A DNA stretch of 19,189 nt, from NCBI GenBank assembly GCA_900317215.1, contig ONFW01000250.1:1-19189 (forward strand), in the 5' to 3' direction. Positions within the stretch are counted from its first letter, which is position 1, and every line of letters starts with the position of its first letter. Below are positions 13,612 to 19,189 of this stretch, in pieces. The translations under genes were made by a program, and so were the position numbers. The notes under the pieces were generated by a model. It saw only the letters and a list, made by a program, of their open reading frames with translations, was not told where the DNA came from and made no database searches. The stretch is from an uncultured Eubacteriales bacterium. GTDB taxonomy: Bacteria; Bacillota; Clostridia; Oscillospirales; Acutalibacteraceae.

Positions 13612-14943
13612 ATGAAATTATGTGCTTCATGCGGTGCAAGACTTCCCGATCAGGCTCAGTCATGCGTCGTATGCGGTTCCACGGAGTTTGCTTACCCCGC
13701 TGCTCAGCAGAACGCCTACGTTCAGAACGGCTACGCGCAGCAGTATGACAACGGATATGCTCAGCAATATGACGAGCAGTATGACAACGGCTATGCTCAG
13801 CAGGGACAGTATGCGGATCAGTACGACAACGGCTATTCGCAGCAGTATGACGAGCAGTACGACAACGGCTATTCGCAGCAGTATGACGAGCAATACGACA
13901 ACGGCTATTCGCAGCAGTATAACGATCAATACAACAACGGCTATGCTCAGCAGGGACAGTATGCAGACCAGTACGACAACGGCTATTCGCAGCAGTATGA
14001 CGAACAGTATGACGAGCAGTACGACGACGGCTATCCCCAGCAGGGACAGTATGACGAGCATTACGGCAACGACTATTCACAGCAGTATGGCGCTCAGTAC
14101 AACAACGGCTACGCCCAGCAGGGACAGTATGCAGAGCAGTATGAGGAGTATCCTCAGCAGGAACAGTATGAGGATTACCCCCAGCAGGAGCAGTATGAGG
14201 AGCAGTATGAGGAGTATCCTCAACAGCAGCAGTATGAGCAAGCTCCCGTACAGCCGGAGCCTGTTGCCGCCGTCAGCGCTCCTGAACCGGAGCCTGAGCC
14301 CGAACCTGAGCCCGAGCCTGTTGTCGCCGCGGTAAGTGTTCCCGAGCCTGAGCCCGAGAAAAAAAGCGTCAGCGAATGGATCAAAAAAGCGGAGCAGGAA
14401 GAGCCGAAGGAAAACCCCTACGAATCCTCAAAGGATTTCAAATTTGAGAAGAAGGAAGAGGAAGAGGACGAGGAGGAGGACGAGAGCGCAAAGAATTTCA
14501 AGGGTCTGAAGACCGTGCTGAAGCTCTTTACCAACACACCCGATCATACTTTCGATTACGATCCGCAGGACGCTGCCGCAAGCAAAATGGTGTCTATAAT
14601 CGCTATGCTGGGCATTACCTTCTGGGTGCCTCTCGTAGCAAGAAAAGGCTCATATTTCTCAAGATTTTATTCAAACCAGGGACTTCTGATGCTCATTTTC
14701 CAGATACCGTTTATGATAATCTACATGATCTTCAACGGCATTGTCGGAGTTGCCTGCTCTAATGCGGCCTCATACGGAGGAGAAGCTACAGGTCTTACCC
14801 CAATGGGCTGGATAATGGATATCATTCTGTTTGCGATCTGCTATGCGATACCGATTTTTGTGTTTATTCTTTCAGTTAAGGCGATAAACGCTCGTAAGGC
14901 AAAGGAGATACCCTTTATCGGTTTCCTCAGAATAATCAAATAA
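13612..14943 (+). CDS. Zinc-ribbon membrane protein with Gln/Tyr prion-like repeat
   Basis: A 443-residue protein with five visible parts. (1) A zinc ribbon at 4-21 (CASC then CVVC, two CxxC pairs ten residues apart). (2) A Gln/Tyr/Asp/Asn repeat at about 37-209, with units such as NGYSQQYDEQYD, turning into EQYEEYPQQ. (3) A Pro-Glu run (about 213-250) with alternating EP pairs. (4) A charged Lys/Glu segment (about 258-295) including EEEEDEEEDE. (5) A C-terminal membrane domain with three hydrophobic segments (about 326-343, 358-382, 399-423), the phrase RFYSNQGLLMLI and the terminal NARKAKEIPFIGFLRII, which resemble DUF4870/Tic20-like membrane domains. The zinc ribbon and repeat most likely lie in the cytoplasm. 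It has its own promoter, AGAGGTGG ribosome binding site and terminator. The function is unknown. Confidence 0.85.
   Translation: MKLCASCGARLPDQAQSCVVCGSTEFAYPAAQQNAYVQNGYAQQYDNGYAQQYDEQYDNGYAQQGQYADQYDNGYSQQYDEQYDNGYSQQYDEQYDNGYSQQYNDQYNNGYAQQGQYADQYDNGYSQQYDEQYDEQYDDGYPQQGQYDEHYGNDYSQQYGAQYNNGYAQQGQYAEQYEEYPQQEQYEDYPQQEQYEEQYEEYPQQQQYEQAPVQPEPVAAVSAPEPEPEPEPEPEPVVAAVSVPEPEPEKKSVSEWIKKAEQEEPKENPYESSKDFKFEKKEEEEDEEEDESAKNFKGLKTVLKLFTNTPDHTFDYDPQDAAASKMVSIIAMLGITFWVPLVARKGSYFSRFYSNQGLLMLIFQIPFMIIYMIFNGIVGVACSNAASYGGEATGLTPMGWIMDIILFAICYAIPIFVFILSVKAINARKAKEIPFIGFLRIIK
13720..14238 (+). repeat. Tandem 36-bp-type coding repeats (NGYSQQYDEQYD)
   Basis: Near-identical 36-bp units encode DNGYSQQYDEQY three times in a row around residues 72-107. 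A higher-order unit of about 150 bp repeats NGYAQQGQYADQYDNGYSQQYDEQYD at residues 59-84 and 109-134. The DNA is almost free of synonymous change between adjacent copies, which suggests recent expansion or conversion. The distal part is diverged to Glu/Pro-rich units. Confidence 0.88.
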
Positions 14944-14953
14944 CATAAAACAG

Positions 14954-14985
14954 CACGGTGCCGTTTTAAGGTACCGTGTTTTTTT
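14954..14985 (+). terminator. Terminator between the Q/Y-repeat gene and spoIIR
   Basis: A 9-bp stem with one G-U pair (14954-14962 with 14970-14978), a 7-nt loop and seven T residues on the plus strand. The genes on either side converge, and the hairpin may also slow minus-strand transcripts leaving spoIIR. Confidence 0.9.
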
Positions 14986-14991
14986 GCGCCG

Positions 14992-15588
14992 TCAGCCGCC
15001 GAACAACCCGAAAAACGCCTCTGCCCATTCGAGCAGCTTAAAACGCACCTGATATCTGTCTCCTCCCGAAACAATATCCTGCTCAGCGCCGTCAAGAGCA
15101 TTTCCAAGCACATTGCCGCCTGCAGAGGGCAGACACAGCGCAGGGAAAAGCACACACCACCAGTTATGTCCCTCACCCTTGCCTATGATTATCCGCACTG
15201 CATCATAACGTCCTGCCGGCAGAGTCAGCTTTCCATATTCCCTTGTATCAAAGCTCATATTCGTTACATAAGCCTGCACAGGGTAGGAATAACCATATTC
15301 TCTGACTGTTTTTTCGGCAAAGCTCCTTATTTCTCCGATATGCTCCTGAGCCAACCTCAGAGCCTCGTTCTTGTCTATACACTCCGAAAACAGTTCATCA
15401 GTATATCCAAGCAGTCCATCACGAACCTTCAGCTTTAGCTTCTGGTCCTCATCGCTGTCTGAATTTGCGAGAATGTGCAGTCTCAGCACATCTCCCCTTA
15501 TCTCCTCACAGGCTCCGTAAAACCCCGTCATTGCCATAAGACAGGTCACAACGAATGCGCACACCAACGATTTGAATAAGTATTTCAT
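14992..15588 (-). CDS. spoIIR: Stage II sporulation protein R
   Basis: SpoIIR is made in the forespore and exported to the intermembrane space, where it triggers the SpoIIGA protease to activate pro-sigma-E in the mother cell. The 198-residue length fits the short form of the family. An N-terminal signal/anchor (about 4-25) precedes the diagnostic stretch VLRLHILANSDSDEDQKLKLKVRDGLL (34-60). The middle has ALRLAQEHIGEIRSFAE and GYSYPVQAYV. The C-terminal core has the family pattern LPAGRYDAVRIIIGKGEGHNWWCVLFPALCLP. GGAGGGAG precedes the ATG. It is the only gene of its transcript, and a sigma-F-like promoter lies about 30 bp upstream. Confidence 0.95.
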   Translation of the reverse strand: MKYLFKSLVCAFVVTCLMAMTGFYGACEEIRGDVLRLHILANSDSDEDQKLKLKVRDGLLGYTDELFSECIDKNEALRLAQEHIGEIRSFAEKTVREYGYSYPVQAYVTNMSFDTREYGKLTLPAGRYDAVRIIIGKGEGHNWWCVLFPALCLPSAGGNVLGNALDGAEQDIVSGGDRYQVRFKLLEWAEAFFGLFGG

Positions 15589-15617
15589 AGCTTATCTCCC
15601 TCCGTTTTGCTGTCAGG

Positions 15618-15646
15618 AGTATTGACCTTTCTTTCTGCGTATATAC
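15618..15646 (-). promoter_or_regulatory. Candidate sigma-F-type promoter of spoIIR
   Basis: On the minus strand GTATA (15642-15646) lies 14 bp before GGTCAATACT (15618-15627). This resembles the sigma-F pattern GYATA with a GGnnAnAnT-type -10, and spoIIR is a sigma-F target in Bacillus. The -10 is imperfect. Confidence 0.45.
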
Positions 15647-15811
15647 AAACGGATTGCATCACCTTTTTTGATTCATTGCGGCAAGCTTAAGCCTTACGAA
15701 TTTTGCGACGTTTTTCTCAAATCATGTGTTTTCTGTACAATTATTTGATTAGGCTCTTTTGTGATTCTTTATAATATTTTTATCAACCTACTCTGTTTTC
15801 CGGTTTAAAAG

Positions 15812-15843
15812 AAAAAAGCCTACCCTTTCGGATAGACTTTTTT
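15812..15843 (-). terminator. Terminator of the sigma/anti-sigma operon
   Basis: A 10-bp stem with two G-U pairs (15816-15825 with 15830-15839) and a GAAA tetraloop on the minus strand, with six A/T residues on each side. It is 46 bp past the stop of the downstream gene. The symmetric T-runs would let it work in both directions. Confidence 0.88.
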
Positions 15844-15888
15844 AGACAAGCTGATGAAGTCTGTCGCATAAGACAGACACTCTGTTTT

Positions 15889-16878
15889 TTATCGTCCTGC
15901 TATAAGGCTGTCGAGCATTGTCTTTAACGCCTTGTAGCTTGCATCGCTGAAATCACACAGATAATACTCTTCAATGAGAATATCGGTTTCATTATTAAAG
16001 AAGCCCGCTTCTATTCTGACCTCATTGTTGTCTACAATAACTATTATCATGTCATATTCGGTACCGTTTATCCTTATCGGCTCGTCAACCATGAACAACT
16101 GTATGGTTACTGAGTCGATACCCCCTCCCTGCATGATATTGGTATTCATAGCATAGTTTTCCGTCATAATATTTCCGATCAATGGGAACAGCGCATCAAT
16201 TTCAGCCTTATCAAATCCCAGTGATTCCGAATTTCGGAGAACGTTAAACAGCACATTATCAGGGAGCACCGTATCTTCGCTGCATACAGATTCATACGAC
16301 GAGATTTGAGTATAAGCGGCTTTACCTGAGCTTTGTGAAGGCTCCTCATTATAATCCTGTTCTGAATAAAATGATTCTTTACTGCTTAGCGTCTCATAGT
16401 TTTTGATATCTCCGTTCTCCGGCACCTCTTCAGCCTTTGAAGGCTTGTTCTGCTCCGATTCTTCCTGAAGCACCTGTTCCGGAGCCTCAATTTCATTATG
16501 CTCCTCAGCTTTACGCTCCTCATCTTTACCCTCCTCAGCAATTTTATCAGAATCAGCAGGTACAGAGGATGAAGCTATCAGATCGGAGCCGGCAATTCCT
16601 CCTCCGGAGCCGCCTGTAAGCTTAGGAACTATAGTAGCCACGGAAAGCCCTATAACAGCGGCCGCCGCTGCCGCTCCTATAAACGGAAGCAGCTTGATGA
16701 TGACAGGCTTTTTCCCCTTTTTAGGCGAGGCTGAGGTTATATCGCTGAGGAAATCCTCTCTGAAGCTGTGTTCAGGAGCGGGTCCGGTATCTACAGGACC
16801 ATCGGCACCGTGAAGATATTCACCGCCGTATTGCTTGATGCTGTCATTAAGAAGTCTTTCAAATTCCCTGTCATTCAT
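15889..16878 (-). CDS. Membrane protein, probable anti-sigma factor
   Basis: A 329-residue single-pass membrane protein. The N-terminal cytoplasmic part (about 1-55) contains REFERLLNDSIKQYGGEYL and FREDFLSDI. A Lys-rich stretch precedes the membrane helix (about 58-87, LLPFIGAAAAAAVIGLSVATIV). Outside lies an acidic Glu/Lys/Ser-rich linker (about 100-190) and a C-terminal domain of about 130 residues. I recognise no named domain. Its start overlaps the sigma factor stop by 8 bp, which is the usual layout of an ECF sigma factor and its membrane anti-sigma factor; that is the main basis for the call. A TTG three codons upstream (16887) is possible, but GGAAGGGG is 9 nt before the ATG at 16878. 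No zinc-binding HxxxCxxC motif is present, so it is not a classical ZAS-domain anti-sigma. Confidence 0.75.
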   Translation of the reverse strand: MNDREFERLLNDSIKQYGGEYLHGADGPVDTGPAPEHSFREDFLSDITSASPKKGKKPVIIKLLPFIGAAAAAAVIGLSVATIVPKLTGGSGGGIAGSDLIASSSVPADSDKIAEEGKDEERKAEEHNEIEAPEQVLQEESEQNKPSKAEEVPENGDIKNYETLSSKESFYSEQDYNEEPSQSSGKAAYTQISSYESVCSEDTVLPDNVLFNVLRNSESLGFDKAEIDALFPLIGNIMTENYAMNTNIMQGGGIDSVTIQLFMVDEPIRINGTEYDMIIVIVDNNEVRIEAGFFNNETDILIEEYYLCDFSDASYKALKTMLDSLIAGR

Positions 16879-17416
16879 TAATGCCAACCCCTTCCAGCTT
16901 GGATTTTAGCAAGGCTCTCGCCCTGTGAAGGCGCACCTTGACATTCTCAGGCGTCAGACCAAGATTTTCAGCTATCTCGTTGACACTGAGATCGCAGTAG
17001 TATTTAAGCATGATAACATCGGAATACTTGCTGTCGAGAGACTTGACCATATCAAAGAGTATCCTCTTTATATCCTTGTTCTCGGTATCAACAGAAATAT
17101 CCTGAATGACCTCGTCGTCCTTATAGATCTCCTCGGTCACATTTTCTCTTTTGCGGTGATTGTAGATCTTAAACGCAGCATTTCTTACAGTTATGGTCAT
17201 AAGCTTTCTCATCTGCTCGGGAGTGAGAGCCTTATATCTGTCGAAATTCCGTGCAAGGGAAAGAAAAGCGTCATGAACGGCGTCCTCCGAGGAGGCTTCG
17301 TCTCTCAGGATCCTGTATGCGTAGTTGTAGAGGAAATCTCTTGTTCCGAGATATATCTGCTCATAGATCTGTTTATCCTGAGGATCGTCTATCATCGCCA
17401 TGAAGATAAAGATCAT
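16871..17416 (-). CDS. ECF-type RNA polymerase sigma factor
   Basis: A 181-residue alternative sigma factor of the extracytoplasmic function type, with only regions 2 and 4. Region 2 (about 24-90) includes LYNYAYRILRDEASSEDAVHDAFLSLARNF, the -10 recognition and core-binding helices. Region 4 (about 124-175) includes LKYYCDLSVNEIAENLGLTPENVKVRLHRARALLKSKL, the helix-turn-helix for the -35. The N-terminus MIFIFMAMIDDPQDKQIYEQIY matches a Clostridia ECF group with a conserved (Y/F)xxMIxDPxDKxxxE start, supporting this ATG, with AGGTG 5 nt upstream. It controls an unknown regulon, probably including its own operon, in response to an envelope signal sensed by the overlapping membrane protein. Confidence 0.93.
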   Translation of the reverse strand: MIFIFMAMIDDPQDKQIYEQIYLGTRDFLYNYAYRILRDEASSEDAVHDAFLSLARNFDRYKALTPEQMRKLMTITVRNAAFKIYNHRKRENVTEEIYKDDEVIQDISVDTENKDIKRILFDMVKSLDSKYSDVIMLKYYCDLSVNEIAENLGLTPENVKVRLHRARALLKSKLEGVGINE

Positions 17417-17469
17417 TTTATCACCTGCTTATTCTAATAATCAATTCTGCCGGAAAAGGTTACACTTCT

Positions 17470-17497
17470 ATTATATTTATTTCCGCTTTTTTTTCAA
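17470..17497 (-). promoter_or_regulatory. Probable promoter of the ECF sigma operon
   Basis: Minus-strand TTGAAA (17492-17497), a 16-bp A-rich spacer and a perfect TATAAT (17470-17475), about 54 bp before the sigma start codon. It looks like a housekeeping promoter; an additional self-recognised ECF promoter could not be identified. Confidence 0.65.
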
Positions 17498-17634
17498 GCA
17501 AAATATTTCCTCTGTCCCCGGGGAAACCCCTTTTCTGCCGAAAAAATGATTTTCCCCGGTCTTGCCTGCCGGCTCGGTCGGTGCCTCTCAGCCTTCCCTA
17601 AATTCGCTGTGTATGTTATGTCCTTTACTGGCTG

Positions 17635-17655
17635 ATCGTTCACATTAGGAACGAT
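17635..17655. repeat. Short inverted repeat, possible operator or hairpin
   Basis: ATCGTTC and GAACGAT are perfect 7-bp arms separated by 7 nt. There is no T-run, so it is not a terminator. It lies about 140 bp upstream of the sigma promoter and downstream of the PFOR terminator; its role is unknown. Confidence 0.4.
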
Positions 17656-17698
17656 AGAGTATCAGTCTCCACCGCTATCGCTTCTGTCTGATCCATGC

Positions 17699-17731
17699 AA
17701 AAATCCCCGCTCCGTGTGTACAGAGCGGGGA
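17699..17731 (-). terminator. Terminator of the PFOR gene
   Basis: A perfect 9-bp stem TCCCCGCTC/GAGCGGGGA (17704-17712 with 17723-17731) with a 10-nt loop and a T-run on the minus strand (A-run 17699-17703), 47 bp past the stop codon. Confidence 0.93.
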
Positions 17732-17778
17732 CAATTATTTGCTATTAAGACTTGAAGCAGTTTACGTAAATATGCTTA

Positions 17779-19189
17779 TCAGTTGCCCGCACGGGTCTTG
17801 AGCTCATCGTAACGGTCAACAGACTTCTCCTCTGCCTTCTTGAAGAGCTCCTCTGCTCTCTCGGGGAAGGAGCGTGTGAGAGCGCTGTAACGAGCCTCAC
17901 CGAGAATGAAGTCGCGATAAGAGGTAGTGGGTGCCTTGCTGTCGAGAATAAAGGGATTCTTGCCCTCTGCCTTAAGTGTCGGGTTATAACGGAACATATT
18001 CCAATAACCGCACTCAACAGCCTTCTTCATCTCAGCCTGACAATTCTTCATGCCGCCCTTGATAGAGTGCATCTCGCAGGGAGCATAGCCAATGATAAGT
18101 GAAGGACCGGGATATGCCTCAGCCTCCTGGATCGCCTTAAGGGTCTGATTCTGATCAGCGCCCATAGCTATCTGTGCAACATAGATGTAGCCGTAGGACA
18201 TTGCAATATCTGCAAGGCTCTTCTTGGCTATTGCCTTGCCTGCAGCAGCAAACTGAGCCACCTGACCGATCTGTGAAGCCTTGGAAGCCTGTCCGCCTGT
18301 GTTGGAATATACCTCGGTGTCAAATACCATGATGTTTACATCCTCGCCGGAAGCAAGAACATGGTCAACGCCGCCGAAGCCGATATCATAAGCCCAGCCG
18401 TCACCGCCGAATATCCAGATAGACTTCTTTGCAAGGAATTCTTTGTTTTCAAGTACATCAAGTCTTGCAGCGCAGTCGCAGTCCAGCTTCTCCAGCTCTG
18501 CAACAACTGCCTTTGCAGCATCGCCGTTCTTCTTGCCGTCGTCCTTGGTAGCCATAAATTCTGCAATAGCAGCCTTTACGCTCTCAGGAGCCTTCTCGCC
18601 GGCAGCGATCTCATTGAGCTCGCCGATAAGTCTCTCACGGATAGCCTTCTGACCAAGGTACATGCCGTAACCATGCTCTGCGTTATCCTCAAACAGGGAG
18701 TTAGCCCATGCAGGACCGTGACCGTCCTTGTTTACTGTGTAAGGACAGGTAGCAGCAGGACCACCCCAGATCGAAGAACAGCCTGTAGCGTTGGAAATGT
18801 ACATTCTGTCGCCGAAGAGCTGAGTAACAAGACGTGCATAGGAGGTCTCGGCGCAGCCTGCGCATGAGCCGGAGAACTCAAGCAGCGGCTGCTTGTACTG
18901 GCTGCTTATCACATTCATTACAGCGGTAGTCTCGGGCTTCTCTGTTACGTTTGCAACACAGTAATCGAATACCTTCTGCTGGTCATACTGAGTTTCTGCA
19001 GGAACCATCTTCAGTGACTTTGTCGGGCAGACGCCTACGCAGACGCTGCAGCCCATACAATCCATCGGAGAGATAGCGAGTGTATATTTATAGTCTGTCT
19101 TGACAACAGGCTTGGGAGCGATCTTGGTGTTCTCGGGAGCTGCCGCAGCCTCTTCCTCTGACATAGCGAAGGGTCTGATAGTAGCGTGA
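17779..19189 (-). CDS. nifJ: Pyruvate:ferredoxin (flavodoxin) oxidoreductase, C-terminal part
   Basis: The gene is cut by the window edge; about 470 C-terminal residues of an enzyme normally near 1,170-1,200 are visible. PFOR oxidises pyruvate with CoA to acetyl-CoA and CO2 and reduces ferredoxin, the central step of clostridial fermentation. The frame stays open upstream of the ATG at 19164 (ATIRPFAM), and that ATG is internal, because the visible part starts inside the ferredoxin-like domain. The second [4Fe-4S] motif is CMGCSVCVGVC followed by P. Then come the thiamine-diphosphate domain with SCAGCAETSYARL, NATGCSSIWGG, TCPYTVNKDGHGPAWANSLFEDNAE and FGGDGWAYDIGFGG, and the substrate-channel segment FDTEVYSNTGGQASK. 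A strong terminator follows. Typical single-chain (NifJ-type) organisation; no defect seen. Confidence 0.96.
   Translation of the reverse strand, partial: HATIRPFAMSEEEAAAAPENTKIAPKPVVKTDYKYTLAISPMDCMGCSVCVGVCPTKSLKMVPAETQYDQQKVFDYCVANVTEKPETTAVMNVISSQYKQPLLEFSGSCAGCAETSYARLVTQLFGDRMYISNATGCSSIWGGPAATCPYTVNKDGHGPAWANSLFEDNAEHGYGMYLGQKAIRERLIGELNEIAAGEKAPESVKAAIAEFMATKDDGKKNGDAAKAVVAELEKLDCDCAARLDVLENKEFLAKKSIWIFGGDGWAYDIGFGGVDHVLASGEDVNIMVFDTEVYSNTGGQASKASQIGQVAQFAAAGKAIAKKSLADIAMSYGYIYVAQIAMGADQNQTLKAIQEAEAYPGPSLIIGYAPCEMHSIKGGMKNCQAEMKKAVECGYWNMFRYNPTLKAEGKNPFILDSKAPTTSYRDFILGEARYSALTRSFPERAEELFKKAEEKSVDRYDELKTRAGN

Larger units (their letters stand above)
15589..15888. other. Intergenic region between spoIIR and the anti-sigma candidate
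   Basis: 300 bp. It holds the candidate sigma-F promoter of spoIIR (15618-15646) and the terminator of the sigma/anti-sigma transcript (15812-15843). The AT-rich stretch 15650-15810 between them shows no gene or clear structure. Confidence 0.6.
17417..17778. other. Intergenic region between PFOR and the sigma operon
   Basis: 362 bp. It contains the PFOR terminator (17699-17731), a 7-bp inverted repeat (17635-17655) and the promoter of the sigma operon (17470-17497). The GC-rich middle part (17505-17600) has C- and G-runs and no convincing gene; the longest small frame with an ATG has no ribosome binding site. Confidence 0.6.

Noticed and set aside
13660..14061. Long minus-strand frames across the Q/Y repeat (hydrophobic Val/Ile/Leu-rich) and a Ser/Thr-rich plus-strand frame (13622-14335)
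   Set aside because: They are alternative-frame readings of the 36-bp repeats; they have no ribosome binding site, and the plus-strand zinc-ribbon gene has promoter, terminator and domain support.
17779..19164. A stand-alone 461-residue PFOR-like protein starting at the ATG at 19164
   Set aside because: The frame remains open to the window edge and the upstream residues match the interior of full-length PFOR just before its second iron-sulfur motif, so the ATG is internal.

Overview
This 19.2 kb window reads as chromosomal DNA of a Gram-positive, spore-forming anaerobe, most likely a Ruminococcus-like member of the Oscillospiraceae (Clostridia). The grounds are three sporulation genes (gpr, spoIIP, spoIIR), the 3' part of a pyruvate:ferredoxin oxidoreductase gene, strong AGGAGG-type ribosome binding sites, TTGACA/TATAAT promoters, lipoprotein signal peptides, and several small membrane proteins with low-complexity N-termini. 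This placement is inference from gene content; no rRNA is present. I see no tRNA, rRNA, CRISPR array, phage gene or insertion sequence.

Layout. All genes lie on the minus strand except two plus-strand genes near 12.2-14.9 kb. Listed from the left: a secreted lipoprotein that may be foldase-like (0.1-1.2 kb, own promoter and terminator); a small proline-rich membrane protein (1.4-1.9 kb); a cell-wall operon transcribed murE > murF > small membrane protein (5.4-2.0 kb); and a cluster transcribed from 9.6 to 5.5 kb comprising a Ser/Glu-repeat surface protein, tex, a HAD phosphatase and a 53-residue Cys-rich DUF1540-like protein. Next come gpr and spoIIP (11.8-9.7 kb). A 378-bp divergent intergenic region separates gpr from two plus-strand genes: a periplasmic-binding-protein-like lipoprotein, and a zinc-ribbon membrane protein with a long Gln/Tyr repeat. 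These face spoIIR (15.6-15.0 kb). Then come an ECF sigma factor and its overlapping membrane partner, probably an anti-sigma factor (17.4-15.9 kb). The 3' two-fifths of the PFOR gene closes the window and runs off its right edge.

How they fit. MurE and MurF add the third residue and the D-Ala-D-Ala to the peptidoglycan precursor, and their genes overlap by 4 bp. SpoIIR (forespore-to-mother-cell signal for sigma-E), SpoIIP (engulfment peptidoglycan hydrolase) and GPR (protease for small acid-soluble proteins at germination) point to a working sporulation programme. PFOR supplies acetyl-CoA and reduced ferredoxin for fermentation. The least explained genes are the Q/Y-repeat zinc-ribbon membrane protein, the 10-residue ESS-repeat surface protein, the orphan binding-protein-like lipoprotein and the sigma/anti-sigma pair. 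I found no clear multi-gene novel defence or mobile system.
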